DNA of 38,656 nucleotides from Verrucomicrobiota bacterium (GTDB lineage Bacteria > Verrucomicrobiota > Verrucomicrobiia > Opitutales > Seribacteraceae): NCBI GenBank assembly GCA_028343845.1, contig JAOLZO010000023.1, forward strand, positions 1 through 38,656. Reading direction: 5' to 3'. A model generated the notes under the pieces. That model was given only the letters and a program-made list of their open reading frames with translations. It did not search any database and was not told where the DNA came from. Position 1 is the stretch's first letter; each line of letters begins with the position of its first letter. Shown here in pieces: positions 24,789-33,492 of this stretch. The position numbers were made by a program, and so were the translations under genes.

Positions 24789-25638
24789 TTGGGGGCAAAA
24801 TATTGGGTGGCGGTGGTGGGGGCGGAAGGTTGCTGAAGTCAATTTCCGTTCCTTCTCCCGCTCCAGGGTTCGGGTTTGATCCCGGGAGTGGTGTTTGACT
24901 AACGGTTGGAGCAGGAGCAAACGACTGTGCCGGGGGTGCCGGTGCACTGACAGACGAAGGTGGCGTTGCATTGGGAGATGAAACGGGGGAAGAGGGTCTT
25001 GCCATGGGTCCGGGAATCACTGGGCCAGGCAAACCCGGAAAAGAACTTCCCGATGGAGGGGGAGCCCTGTTACCAGAAGAGCTAACCTGCTGAGAGAGTG
25101 GAATTGCAGGAGGCGGAACCGAACTGGTTACCGCTGCAGGCAACTGAGGTACGAACTTGGGCACGGGAGGCATGCGCGTGGGTTGACTCGGACCAGGAGC
25201 TTTTGAAGTCCTTGGATGGGGCGGAGTTCTCCCGGACGGGCCAGAAGGAGGAGAACTGGTTGGGCCATAAAGATTGAGGTTAAAGGATTGGTTCTTGAAA
25301 GTGACAGTTAGGGTTTCCGAATCCAAATCAAAACCACTCGCATTAAACTCCTCGAAAGTCGCTTCTCCCAAGGTAATCCATTCGCTGAACTGCGCCTCTA
25401 CGTTGTAAATGCAAAACCGGGGCATTCCGTTCAAGTAGAAATAACCACGAAACTCAACGTCCTGAGAATGATCCTGCTGCTTTTGCGGTCGCTGAGGAAT
25501 ATTATTTGGACGGAAACTCGATCTTCCGGAAGCCGACGGTCCTCTCAAATGCTCCCCGGGAGTGCGAAAAGGAGCAGCCCAAACGCAGTTTTGCCAAAGC
25601 ATCAATGCGATGAGCAGGCCTAGAAAACGTCCGTACAT
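24748..25638 (-). CDS. secreted proline-rich protein, function unknown
   Basis: A 296-residue exported protein of no family I recognise. The signal peptide is residues 1-21 (LLIALMLWQNCVWA). A small folded domain at about 65-130 contains FRGYFYLNGMPRFCIYNVE and ends TVTFKNQSFNLNL. The rest is a long proline/serine-rich, probably disordered tail with PPPPPPP near the end, suited to spanning peptidoglycan or the cell surface. The ATG at 25638 puts the signal peptide at the N-terminus; upstream codons to 25719 overlap nothing useful. It lies between crcB and the secreted protease, overlapping the latter's likely start, so the two may be made together. Confidence 0.75.
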   Translation of the reverse strand: MYGRFLGLLIALMLWQNCVWAAPFRTPGEHLRGPSASGRSSFRPNNIPQRPQKQQDHSQDVEFRGYFYLNGMPRFCIYNVEAQFSEWITLGEATFEEFNASGFDLDSETLTVTFKNQSFNLNLYGPTSSPPSGPSGRTPPHPRTSKAPGPSQPTRMPPVPKFVPQLPAAVTSSVPPPAIPLSQQVSSSGNRAPPPSGSSFPGLPGPVIPGPMARPSSPVSSPNATPPSSVSAPAPPAQSFAPAPTVSQTPLPGSNPNPGAGEGTEIDFSNLPPPPPPPNILPPSAPPNIQPSRETE

Positions 25639-25684
25639 ACTGACAATTTGGCAAAAAGTGAACGACGTAGCAAGAGGCAAGCGT

Positions 25685-26056
25685 CTACGGGCTGATAAGA
25701 GAGAATGCCTTGAATCCAAGATAAATGGCTGAAAGAGTCCCGAAAAAGTTGAGGCTCATATAAATCAGCCCCCCTGTCCAATGGCCGGTCTTGATGAAGT
25801 TGACCATGTCCATTCCGAAGGTTGAAAAGGTTGTGAAACCTCCGCAAAGCCCAATGATCCAAAACGCTCGAAAAGACTCTGCATTTGCGGAATTCTCTGA
25901 AAACTTGACGAGCAATCCGATTAAGAATGCCCCTCCTAAATTGACGACGAGGGTTGGCCAGGGCAGGAAGGATTTCATCAGGATGCCAACCAATGCCCGC
26001 AAAACAGAACCGCAAGAACCTCCTGCTGCTACCAAGAGAAAAAACTTGATCCCCAT
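25685..26056 (-). CDS. crcB: fluoride channel CrcB/FluC
   Basis: A 123-residue membrane protein with four predicted helices that lets toxic fluoride leave the cytoplasm as a dual-topology dimer. The signature GGFTTFSTF (72-80) contains the Phe-box residues, and Asn39 in VVNLGGAFLIG is the conserved pore asparagine. The ATG at 26056 gives the normal length; the frame extends upstream into infC without family similarity. It follows infC by 31 bases, in the place usually held by rpmI. No fluoride riboswitch is visible in the short gap. Confidence 0.93.
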   Translation of the reverse strand: MGIKFFLLVAAGGSCGSVLRALVGILMKSFLPWPTLVVNLGGAFLIGLLVKFSENSANAESFRAFWIIGLCGGFTTFSTFGMDMVNFIKTGHWTGGLIYMSLNFFGTLSAIYLGFKAFSLISP

Positions 26057-26087
26057 GGGAGAAGAAAGCTTTAGGAAAAAAGGAGGG

Positions 26088-26765
26088 TCACTCGGACTCT
26101 TCCCCGGACTCGGCGTCAGTGTCAGCCTCGTCCTCATCCTCCATTTCCTCCGCCTGCTCGTCATCAGGTTCCTCGATCTCCGCTTCCTCCAGAGAATTGA
26201 AGCGTAAAACCCTTTGGTTTTGGGGAAGAGGTGAGAGATTGACCATAATGAAACGACCATTCAACTTGGGTTCGTCATCAGGTTTTCCAACGCCCTCCAA
26301 ATCCTTGATCGCTTGACGGACCAAATTCATTCCCAAGTTGATGTGTTCCATTTCGCGCCCCCTGAACATCAAAGTGATTTTCAGTTTGTTACCTTGATGA
26401 AGAAATTTTTCGGAGCGACGGACCTTGGTCATATAGTCATGCTCTTCGATACGCGGACGAAACTTCGCCTCCTTTATTCTTTTCGAGGTCTTTTCCTTGT
26501 TTCTCTTGTTCTTGCTCAGTTCGTACTTGTACTTGCCGAACTCAAGGATCCTGCAAACCGGAGGGTTTGCACTGGACGCAACCTCTACAAGATCAAGGGC
26601 ATGGGACTTTGCTATCTTAAGCGCCTCTTCGGGTGGCATGACGCCCAACATCCCTCCGTCAGGACCGATTACACGAACTTCACGAGCGCGGATCCTGTCG
26701 TTCTTCCTTATGTAGTCACGGTTATGATACCGTTTTCTGTTTTTTCCACCTGGTTTCCTTACCAT
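26088..26765 (-). CDS. infC: translation initiation factor IF-3 with acidic tail
   Basis: A 225-residue initiation factor that binds the 30S subunit and checks initiator tRNA and start codon. The N-domain spans about 15-85 (DRIRAREVRVIGPDGG, VCRILEFGKYKYE) and the C-domain about 90-180 (KEAKFRPRIEEHDY, HQGNKLKITLMFRGRE). The protein is longer than the common ~180 residues because of a strongly acidic C-terminal tail of about 40 residues, rich in Glu and Asp. It starts with ATG, not the ATT/ATC used by many infC genes. rpmI and rplT, usual downstream partners, are missing here. Confidence 0.97.
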   Translation of the reverse strand: MVRKPGGKNRKRYHNRDYIRKNDRIRAREVRVIGPDGGMLGVMPPEEALKIAKSHALDLVEVASSANPPVCRILEFGKYKYELSKNKRNKEKTSKRIKEAKFRPRIEEHDYMTKVRRSEKFLHQGNKLKITLMFRGREMEHINLGMNLVRQAIKDLEGVGKPDDEPKLNGRFIMVNLSPLPQNQRVLRFNSLEEAEIEEPDDEQAEEMEDEDEADTDAESGEESE

Positions 26766-26878
26766 GTGGTTATCTGAGGGTAGTTATGATCAAAATAATA
26801 AAGGAAGTGATGTACTCGAAGGTTCATTAAATCAGAATTTTGGCTCAACTAGGCAAGCCTTAATTTCAACTTCTCGAA

Positions 26879-27259
26879 TCATAAATTGAAGCTTTCTCCA
26901 CAACTGCAACTTGCCTTTGCATTGGGATTGGAAAATTTGAACCCTCCGCCCACCAGGTTATCGGAAAACTCCAAGGTCGTACCACGCAAATAAAGCGCTG
27001 TTTTCGAGTCCACAAGCAAGTGAATTCCTTCGCTCAGCACTCCGATGTCACCCGTCTTATCCTGACCGACGAATTTCATTTTGTAGGAAAGTCCGTTACA
27101 CCCGCCTCCGGTTATCCGGATACGCAGAAAACCGCCCTTCTTCTCCCTATCCATTAATTCGGTTAGCTTTTGGGCAGCGGGAATCGTGACTTTCACGAGT
27201 TTCTCGTTTCCCAATCGTACCTCGGGAGAAAATTCAATCACGTCGCTCAAATCGCTCAT
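26879..27259 (-). CDS. iron-sulfur cluster assembly/carrier protein, ErpA/IscA family
   Basis: A 126-residue A-type carrier that receives an Fe-S cluster from the scaffold and passes it to apo-enzymes. The three ligand cysteines are in place: Cys54 in GGGCNGLSY, and Cys118 and Cys120 in SCSCGESF. The ATG at 27259 gives the normal N-terminus; the longer frame overlaps lpxA. A short N-terminal part (1-22) is beyond the usual family start. It lies between lpxA (29 bases) and infC (113 bases with nothing notable except AT-rich sequence). ErpA and IscA cannot be told apart from motifs alone. Confidence 0.93.
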   Translation of the reverse strand: MSDLSDVIEFSPEVRLGNEKLVKVTIPAAQKLTELMDREKKGGFLRIRITGGGCNGLSYKMKFVGQDKTGDIGVLSEGIHLLVDSKTALYLRGTTLEFSDNLVGGGFKFSNPNAKASCSCGESFNL

Positions 27260-27288
27260 ATTATCGGAACTATGCAGATTGTTCAAAT

Positions 27289-28098
27289 TCAGGATGAATC
27301 TTTTTGGGATGAACGGCTTTTGGCAAAGCCTCGATCTCCCTCTAGAAAAAATTTCACAAACGAAAGACCCAGTTCCGTTTGCGGGGATGAGCAATCATCG
27401 AGGATTTTCTGGGCGAGCTGGGTCGGGTTTCCTTTTTTCATAAGGATTGCCCGGTAACAATCCTTGAGTTCCCTGATCTCCTCCTGACTCGCTTCCCTTC
27501 TTTGCAAACCGATCAGGTTCAAACCGCAGGCCCGGTTTCTCCCGGTAACCGTAACCTGCGGAGGCACGTCAGCGGAAACCTCAGCCAAACCGCCGATCAT
27601 CGCTCCCTCCCCCACCCTCGTGAACTGATGTAACCCGGCGCCACCACCTACAAAGGCATGATTGCCCACCAAGACGTGACCTCCGAGCAAGGCGGCGTTC
27701 GCCAGGACCGCATGATCCCCTACCTTACAATCGTGAGCAATGTGAGAATACCCCATCAGAAAGCACTCCTTCCCGACGCTGGTGATTCCGCCCTCGTACA
27801 TCGACCTGTGAACGGTTACGCCTTCCCCCAACCTCGTCCCGTCACCAATCTCGACACCCGAAGGGGTGGAAGGATCAAAGGACAATTGCTGAGGATCCCC
27901 ACCGACAACGGAAAAATGCCCGACCTGAACGGACTTTCCAAGAATCGTGGATTTCTTGAGAACCGAATGGGACTCCAGCGAGCAACCGTTACCTAGCGAC
28001 ACACCGGCTTCGACGATTGCATAAGGTCCAATGGAGACGTCACTGCCCAAGTGCGCCCCAGAGTCTACGATTGCCGTGGAATGAATTGATTCAGCCAT
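27289..28098 (-). CDS. lpxA: UDP-N-acetylglucosamine acyltransferase
   Basis: A 269-residue cytosolic enzyme that begins lipid A synthesis by transferring an acyl chain from acyl carrier protein to UDP-GlcNAc. The N-terminal two-thirds are hexapeptide repeats forming a left-handed beta-helix. HIAHDCKVG (119-127) carries the catalytic His122, and LHQFTRVGEGAMIGG and DVPPQVTVTGRN follow as in LpxA, with the helical C-terminus after LIGLQRR. The ATG at 28098 is seven bases after the upstream stop; a longer frame to 28125 would overlap. Its presence implies an LPS outer membrane. The rest of the Lpx pathway is not in the window. Confidence 0.95.
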   Translation of the reverse strand: MAESIHSTAIVDSGAHLGSDVSIGPYAIVEAGVSLGNGCSLESHSVLKKSTILGKSVQVGHFSVVGGDPQQLSFDPSTPSGVEIGDGTRLGEGVTVHRSMYEGGITSVGKECFLMGYSHIAHDCKVGDHAVLANAALLGGHVLVGNHAFVGGGAGLHQFTRVGEGAMIGGLAEVSADVPPQVTVTGRNRACGLNLIGLQRREASQEEIRELKDCYRAILMKKGNPTQLAQKILDDCSSPQTELGLSFVKFFLEGDRGFAKSRSSQKDSS

Positions 28099-28105
28099 AC
28101 CTATT

Positions 28106-28714
28106 TCACTCCGAAAACATTTCAAGCTGTGGCTCGCGAATCAATTCATAAGCCTTCATCAACTGGAGAACTTGGAAGATGGATTTTCCATGGTAAGATT
28201 TGGATGGCAGGGACTGGCGCAGCAAGTTTTCCAACAAGGAGCGCAGGGTAAAGACCCCGTCAAGACCCAACCCCTTGAAGTAAGAGAACGTCTCGCCAAG
28301 CTTCCCCTCGGATCTGGGTAGCGCCGGAACCACAAGCAAGCGCAGGAAGTTTCCGAACCCCCCGCCCATCAATTCGGGTCCCACGTCAAAGGATTCTGCG
28401 ACCCGGTCATCTTTCGTCTCCTGCTTGAAATGCTTGAGCAAGCGGGAATCGCTCGCGAGAAGAGAATTGGAGAAGGACGTGTTTCCCCAACCCAGAAGCG
28501 CGACCAATCCGGAACGTATTTTTGACAAATCTCCGGTAAACAAACGAAAACCCAAATCCGTATCGTTTTCCTGAACAAGGGGATTGAAAACTGCCAAAAC
28601 GGGAAGCTTGCCAGGCTTCTTCTTGGACGAAGGGTCCTCGGCGCGGACGGTCTGCCTGACGAGAAAGCCATTGCTCTCGAAATACGCCTCGATCACTTCC
28701 CTTTCGATGTCCAT
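28106..28714 (-). CDS. conserved hypothetical protein
   Basis: A 202-residue protein I do not recognise. It has no signal peptide or membrane segment, so it is probably cytosolic. The N-terminal half looks alpha/beta (EREVIEAYFESNGFLVRQ, LPVLAVFNPL), somewhat like a nuclease-fold start, but catalytic residues of such a fold cannot be assigned. The second half is helical and leucine-rich. It lies between aroB (12-base gap) and lpxA (7-base gap), so it is transcribed with them and the frame is clearly maintained. Confidence 0.8.
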   Translation of the reverse strand: MDIEREVIEAYFESNGFLVRQTVRAEDPSSKKKPGKLPVLAVFNPLVQENDTDLGFRLFTGDLSKIRSGLVALLGWGNTSFSNSLLASDSRLLKHFKQETKDDRVAESFDVGPELMGGGFGNFLRLLVVPALPRSEGKLGETFSYFKGLGLDGVFTLRSLLENLLRQSLPSKSYHGKSIFQVLQLMKAYELIREPQLEMFSE

Positions 28715-28726
28715 GGCAACTTTGGC

Positions 28727-29833
28727 TTAGTCCGCTCCCACCGATTTCCAAATGACCTCAACTTCGGAGCTTTCCACGTCACCGACCACGTGCGAATCCC
28801 CGATTTCGCGCATCAGCACGAAGCGCAGCTTTCCCGCAACGACCTTCTTGTCGGAAGTCATCGCTTTCATTAAATCTGCAAGCGGAAGAGATTCCCGAAG
28901 GGCTGTCGGCAGGTCATAAGTTCGAAGCAAAGCCAAAAGATTATCCACTTCCACCCCCGAGCAGCCACCACGGGGAAAGGAAAGCCTCCACGCGCAAACC
29001 AGACCAATCGCAACCGCTTCCCCATGAAGATAATTCCCATAACCCGATACGGCTTCGATGGCATGGGCGAAGGTATGACCGAGGTTAAGCAATGCCCTCC
29101 CCCCGCCCCCCTCGCTGTTCTCCCTCTCGTCCTGCTCAACAATTCGGGCCTTGTCCGAACAGCAACTCAAGATAACGTCAGGTAATTCCGGGCTGGAAAC
29201 GCAAAGGGGTGAAGTTCGGCTTGCGAGTTTATCATAGAGCTCGGCGTTGCCAAGCATCCCGTATTTGATGACTTCGGCCATCCCCGCCGAAAACTCCCGC
29301 TGAGGAAGAGACTGGAGGGAATCCAAGTCAACGAACACGCCCTCGGGTTGATGAAAGGCACCAACCAAGTTTTTGCCTGCGACCAGATTGATACCGGTCT
29401 TTCCGCCCACCGAACTGTCGACCATTGCAAGCAAGGTTGTGGGAACTTGGTAAAAGGAGATGCCACGAAGAAAGGACGCGGATGCAAAGCCAGCCAAATC
29501 TCCGGTCACTCCACCACCAAGCGCGAAAAGAACACTCGAGCGATCGACCTTTTGCGCGGCAAGAAAATCCCAGATCCCGGAAAGGAATCCGAGCGATTTC
29601 GTATCCTCTCCCGAAGGCGTTGAGAAAATGGGCAGGTCTGCCATGAACCGTTCGCAAAAGGAAGGGTTTGCCACCTTCAGTCCTTCATCCACCACAACTA
29701 CGACCTTACGCCCTTCGTTCAGATGCCTTTCCTTCAATTCCAACAAGGAATCCTCAAGATTCTTGCCAATCAGAATCGGGTAACTGCGGTCGCCCAATTC
29801 AACCTTCAAGCTTTTGTTTTCATCTGTTTGCAT
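28727..29833 (-). CDS. aroB: 3-dehydroquinate synthase
   Basis: A 368-residue cytosolic enzyme, the second step of the shikimate pathway, turning DAHP into 3-dehydroquinate with NAD and zinc. GGGVTGDLAGF (106-116) and PTTLLAMVDSSVGGKTG (131-147) are the NAD and substrate blocks. AEVIKYG and NLGHTFAHAIE carry metal and catalytic residues, and HGEAVAIG provides the last zinc histidine. Length and order are normal. It follows ftsY by 39 bases. Confidence 0.97.
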   Translation of the reverse strand: MQTDENKSLKVELGDRSYPILIGKNLEDSLLELKERHLNEGRKVVVVVDEGLKVANPSFCERFMADLPIFSTPSGEDTKSLGFLSGIWDFLAAQKVDRSSVLFALGGGVTGDLAGFASASFLRGISFYQVPTTLLAMVDSSVGGKTGINLVAGKNLVGAFHQPEGVFVDLDSLQSLPQREFSAGMAEVIKYGMLGNAELYDKLASRTSPLCVSSPELPDVILSCCSDKARIVEQDERENSEGGGGRALLNLGHTFAHAIEAVSGYGNYLHGEAVAIGLVCAWRLSFPRGGCSGVEVDNLLALLRTYDLPTALRESLPLADLMKAMTSDKKVVAGKLRFVLMREIGDSHVVGDVESSEVEVIWKSVGAD

Positions 29834-29872
29834 CTTCTCTGTTCTTTCTTTTTCCGTTAGCCAGGTTTCCTC

Positions 29873-30808
29873 TTACTCCCCTCCTTCTCCTTCGGCAGCA
29901 GGGAAGATTGAATCGAGGTAGTATTCGACCGAAAAAGGTTGGAGATCTTCTGGAGACTCGCCAAGCCCGATGAAATAAATTGGTAATTTGAGTTCCCGGA
30001 AAATCGATACCAATGCGCCTCCTTTGGCCGTCCCGTCAAGTTTTGTCACCACCAGTCCGGTGAGGCCGAATTTTTCGTGAAAGACCTTGGCTTGCGCCAG
30101 GCCATTGGTACCGGTCGACCCATCGACCACAAGCCAGGAGTGCTGAGGGGCGCTTTCGTTTCTCTTCTGCAAAACCCTTTTCATTTTCGCCAACTCGTCC
30201 ATCAAGTTGTCCTTCACGTGCAATCGACCTGCAGTATCAATGATAACCAAATTCTTACCCCTTGACTCCCCAGCGGAATAAGCGTCAAAGGCAACCGCCG
30301 CCGAATCAGCCCCGTGATGTCCCACCACGATTTCCAAGTCAAGCCTGTCAGCCCAAGACTTGAGCTGCTCGGTCGCCGCAGCCCGAAAGGTATCGCACGC
30401 CCCAAGCACGACCTCCTTGCCCTCCGCTTTCAACTGGTGAGCCAGTTTTGCGCAAGTCGTTGTCTTGCCCGAACCGTTTACCCCTATCATACACAAAACT
30501 TCCGGGGAACTCGATTGGCTCAGATTCAGTTCCGCTTCCGAACCCTCCAAGGTCCTTCCTAAAATCGTCCGGGCAAGCTTACGCGCATCCTCCCCCTTGA
30601 ATTCCTTCTCCGTTCTGTGCGCTTCCCTGATCGAGTCGAGGATTTCCTCCGTAGTCTCGACCCCAAAATCACTCTCGTAGAAGGCTTCTTCGATCTGCAG
30701 AAGGCTGTCCTCATCCAACCCGCCCTTTCCGGTAACCGAATCGAAAGCTCCCTGGAGAGCCTGGGCTCCCTTTTGCAAACCCTTTTTGAATCGTGAAAAA
30801 ATACCCAT
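29873..30808 (-). CDS. ftsY: signal recognition particle receptor FtsY
   Basis: A 311-residue SRP-type GTPase that docks ribosome-SRP complexes at the inner membrane. It has a short N-terminal targeting helix (GIFSRFKKGLQKG) and the NG domain. The GTPase motifs are G1 GVNGSGKTTT (109-118), the DTFRAA block (139-144), G3 DTAGR (191-195) and G4 TKLDGTAKGG (255-264), with the closing GLGESPEDLQPF. The acidic A domain of E. coli FtsY is absent, as in many bacteria. The ATG at 30808 is the family start; the longer frame overlaps the neighbour. Confidence 0.97.
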   Translation of the reverse strand: MGIFSRFKKGLQKGAQALQGAFDSVTGKGGLDEDSLLQIEEAFYESDFGVETTEEILDSIREAHRTEKEFKGEDARKLARTILGRTLEGSEAELNLSQSSSPEVLCMIGVNGSGKTTTCAKLAHQLKAEGKEVVLGACDTFRAAATEQLKSWADRLDLEIVVGHHGADSAAVAFDAYSAGESRGKNLVIIDTAGRLHVKDNLMDELAKMKRVLQKRNESAPQHSWLVVDGSTGTNGLAQAKVFHEKFGLTGLVVTKLDGTAKGGALVSIFRELKLPIYFIGLGESPEDLQPFSVEYYLDSIFPAAEGEGGE

Positions 30809-30855
30809 GATCAATCGGTGAAAACTGTGTTTGGCGGTTTTTTCCGAACCGTGGA

Positions 30856-31443
30856 CTAGTCGCCCTGCTTGGGCTGAATCAAAAGAGTGCAACAGGAATA
30901 TTCCACCATCTTATTGGTGCAACAGTCCTTGATCTTGAAGGATTGAACGGTGAGCATGATCAATCGATCGCTCAAGTCCCAAGTATCCGTCACGTATCCT
31001 CCGGGGTCCCCCATCGGGACCTGCTTGAGTTTTGGGAAATCCCGGGTTTTCCTATCCTTTCCGTATTTGGAAACCAAGCGTTCCCGGAGGTTTTTCCATT
31101 GAGGGTTCAAAATCTCCTCGTAAAAGGAGAACTGCCAACCCTTTTGCCCCTCGATCAAGCAAAGCGTGAGTTTGTCTTTGACCAACTTGCAGGTCAATTC
31201 ATAGCGGAAACCGTTCCAGCGTACGGAACATTTGACTAGCCCCCGGTCCCGTTCCTCATATATTTGGATAAAACTTCCCTTTCGCAACTTATCCAGAACA
31301 ACTTCCCGGGAATCGCCCACCTTCAGATCCGCATAGATAAAACCGGAGTCCGGCGCCGACATGCCAGGCGATTCCGCAAGCGAGGGAACGATTCCCGCAA
31401 ACAGAAAAAGGATGGAAGAAAAGAAAGACGGTTGAAATCTCAT
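30856..31443 (-). CDS. small secreted protein, function unknown
   Basis: A 195-residue protein with a signal peptide (about 1-23, SILFLFAGIVPSLA). The mature part begins with YADLKVGDSREVVLDKL, which is like the opening helix of BamE/SmpA-type outer-membrane assembly domains, but the rest does not confirm that family. Late cysteines (CCTNKM, CC) may form disulfides in the periplasm. A TTG directly after the upstream stop (31473) is an alternative start; I prefer the ATG at 31443, which heads the signal peptide. It follows the secreted alpha-toroid gene and precedes ftsY. Confidence 0.7.
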   Translation of the reverse strand: MRFQPSFFSSILFLFAGIVPSLAESPGMSAPDSGFIYADLKVGDSREVVLDKLRKGSFIQIYEERDRGLVKCSVRWNGFRYELTCKLVKDKLTLCLIEGQKGWQFSFYEEILNPQWKNLRERLVSKYGKDRKTRDFPKLKQVPMGDPGGYVTDTWDLSDRLIMLTVQSFKIKDCCTNKMVEYSCCTLLIQPKQGD

Positions 31444-31473
31444 ACGGGGAAAAGTGTTTCCGCTTTTATTCAA

Positions 31474-32640
31474 TCAGAGAGAATAATACACACGCTCCAA
31501 AGCAAGCAGAGCATAGGACGTGACCAAGACCGGATCTCTCTCCCACCATCTGCCATTCTCGTTTAGCCAAAAGCCCTTCGGGTTCTGTTGGTTGAGAATT
31601 TCGAGGGCCAGTTCCCTGCGCCAGTCTCTCTTCTTTCCGCTTGCGTCCTTGATCTCCTTAATTCCCGACAATGTGAGGGCCTTTGCCATCGTGTGATAGT
31701 AGTAATACAGGCCTTGCTGTCCCATGCCCGGGTTTTCCTCAACCGTGTAGTGGCTCTTCAACCAGTCAAGGGCGGCTACCAGGCGCGGATCGCCCTCCTT
31801 CATTTCCGCATAGATAAAACTGAGCAATCCGGCGTAACTCATGCTTCCGTAGGAACGGAGGGCCTTGGACCCGTTTGCCGCTTCGCGCTCCCCCGCCATG
31901 CTGCTTCCGGGAAAATAAACGAACCCCCCGCGGTCATCCTCATGCTTGCTGACCCATTTTTCCTTGTTTGTCTTGGGAAGGTTTTGGCATTTTTGAACAA
32001 ACGCAATGGCCGCATCCCAATCGAGGTCCAGTGCATCCCCCTCCTTGGGCTTCAGCGAACGCTTGGCATAAAAGAGCGCTTCCATTGCCAAATGAGTGTT
32101 GGAAAGATCGGAATGAGCCCATCTGGCTCCATACCCGATACCCCCGTCAAAGGTGTTGTCCATTTCGCCCTTTTTATCAAAGTCCGACTGTTGGTTGATC
32201 AAAAACTTTCGGGCTTTTCGAACGACATCCTCGAATTTGTCATCTTTGGCCTGCAGAAGAGCCATCATGCAGATGGAGGTGTTGTAGGAAGCCAACCCCT
32301 TTCCATAAATCCCGCCATCCGACTGTACCTTGGTCAGGATGAAATCAAAGCCGGCCTTTTGGTTTTTGGCAAATCTCCCGACCATCGCAGGTTCCGGATG
32401 CCCCAAAGTCGCTCGCAAGGCCAACCCCGTGAGGGCGGGATATTCGGGTTCGCCCCAATTGCCTGCACTTGCGTTTTGCTCGCCGTTCAGCCAAGTCACT
32501 CCCTTGTCCAACGCGCGACCGATTTCCAGCTTGAGAGAAAGGTTCTGATCAGCTTTGGCTTGGGCCAAAAACGCAAGAATTACGATCGGCAGGCAAAAAG
32601 ACCGGATCAACATGGATAACCGAGAGTTTGGGTATTTCAT
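31474..32640 (-). CDS. secreted alpha/alpha-toroid (prenyltransferase/squalene oxidase repeat) protein
   Basis: A 388-residue exported protein. After a signal peptide (about 1-30, ending AQAKA) come repeated helical hairpins with the QxxDGG/QNPKGFW type turns: VQSDGGIYG, DRGGFVYFP, QNPKGFWLNENGRW. This is the alpha/alpha-toroid of squalene cyclases and terpene-type proteins. The DxDD and DCTAE catalytic motifs of cyclases are not seen, and its location outside the cytoplasm argues against terpene chemistry. Its start overlaps the stop of the YdjY-like gene by four bases. A second, membrane-anchored toroid protein is encoded divergently at 33493. Confidence 0.85.
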   Translation of the reverse strand: MKYPNSRLSMLIRSFCLPIVILAFLAQAKADQNLSLKLEIGRALDKGVTWLNGEQNASAGNWGEPEYPALTGLALRATLGHPEPAMVGRFAKNQKAGFDFILTKVQSDGGIYGKGLASYNTSICMMALLQAKDDKFEDVVRKARKFLINQQSDFDKKGEMDNTFDGGIGYGARWAHSDLSNTHLAMEALFYAKRSLKPKEGDALDLDWDAAIAFVQKCQNLPKTNKEKWVSKHEDDRGGFVYFPGSSMAGEREAANGSKALRSYGSMSYAGLLSFIYAEMKEGDPRLVAALDWLKSHYTVEENPGMGQQGLYYYYHTMAKALTLSGIKEIKDASGKKRDWRRELALEILNQQNPKGFWLNENGRWWERDPVLVTSYALLALERVYYSL

Positions 32641-33365
32641 TCCTTTACCTTACCCGATCCCTTTGCCCGTGGCAAGTGGAAGCGGATGGTAACCGGACAT
32701 TCCAAAGGAGGCATCTTTTCCTTGTTCCCGTACCACACGTCATCATTGTTACTGTCGTGATCGGAACTGTTGATGATTGAATCTTCATCACCATAGACCG
32801 CCAGAATGGAACCCCCGGTCTCCGCCAAAAAAGTTCCCTCGATGATTCTTGACCCCGTAAAAACGAAAGAATTCCCCTCTATGGGTTGATCGTCCTTTTG
32901 GTTTAGGGCCAGTTTCTCGAGACTCTCGTCAGATTTCGTGCCATTCAAATCCCAACTGACGGTAATCCTCACCAAGTTGGCCGAGTAATCGATCTTTTTG
33001 GGTTTCTCGGCCCAAAGGTTTTCGAAAAACCCCTCGGCCGGCTTAAGCTTGAGCAAAAGCAATGAGGTATGAATGATTTTCGGATTAACCTTCGTGCGGA
33101 AAAGGGATTCGTGAATTTTCCCCGATTCGTGAACCAATCCGTATTCGACCAACCCGGACACCTGATTGGAGATCCCCGGAAAACTAATCTCCCTGGAAGT
33201 CCGGTCAATGATCACGTCCCCGAACTTATACAGACCGTCCTCAGTCCGGACGATTTTCGGAAGAGCGGAGGAATTGTCCTCCGCGAAATTTGCGCAAGGC
33301 AGACAGAAGAAGAGGCTCGAAAGGAGAATGCCCGTGGCAAGCCGGTGACTTGGCTTTGTTTTCAT
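32637..33365 (-). CDS. secreted YdjY-domain-like protein
   Basis: A 243-residue exported protein with a signal peptide (1-28, LLSSLFFCLPCANFA). The core follows the YdjY domain found in planctomycete and verrucomicrobial proteins: YKFGDVIIDRTSREISFPG, then GLVEYGLVHESGKIHESLF and a leucine-rich LLLLKLKPAEG. The domain's function is not known. The gene is translationally coupled to the secreted toroid protein (ATGA overlap at 32637-32640) and divergent from the membrane toroid gene. I chose the ATG at 33365, which places the signal peptide at the N-terminus. Confidence 0.75.
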   Translation of the reverse strand: MKTKPSHRLATGILLSSLFFCLPCANFAEDNSSALPKIVRTEDGLYKFGDVIIDRTSREISFPGISNQVSGLVEYGLVHESGKIHESLFRTKVNPKIIHTSLLLLKLKPAEGFFENLWAEKPKKIDYSANLVRITVSWDLNGTKSDESLEKLALNQKDDQPIEGNSFVFTGSRIIEGTFLAETGGSILAVYGDEDSIINSSDHDSNNDDVWYGNKEKMPPLECPVTIRFHLPRAKGSGKVKE

Positions 33366-33462
33366 TCCCTTATTGATGGCTTGATTTGATGAAATTTGCA
33401 ATTCCTTTGGGGTTCAGAGGATAAAATTTCTCTCGGCGACGGATTCACCCCATCATAATCTT

Positions 33463-33492
33463 TTGACAAAGGACTGACCCATGTCGTAAAGT
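33463..33492 (+). promoter_or_regulatory. candidate promoter of the membrane alpha-toroid gene
   Basis: TTGACA (33463-33468), an 18-base spacer and TAAAGT (33487-33492) resemble a sigma-70 promoter. Transcription would begin at about 33499, exactly at the second ATG of the gene, which would make a leaderless mRNA. The -35 is perfect and the -10 matches four of six positions. Inference only. Confidence 0.35.

Noticed and set aside
26057-26260. Upstream extension of crcB by 68 codons
   Set aside because: It lies within infC in another frame, and CrcB starts at 26056 with the normal length and membrane topology.
31588-32619. 343-codon plus-strand frame opposite the secreted toroid gene
   Set aside because: Shadow of a gene with signal peptide and clear repeats; no domain on the plus strand.
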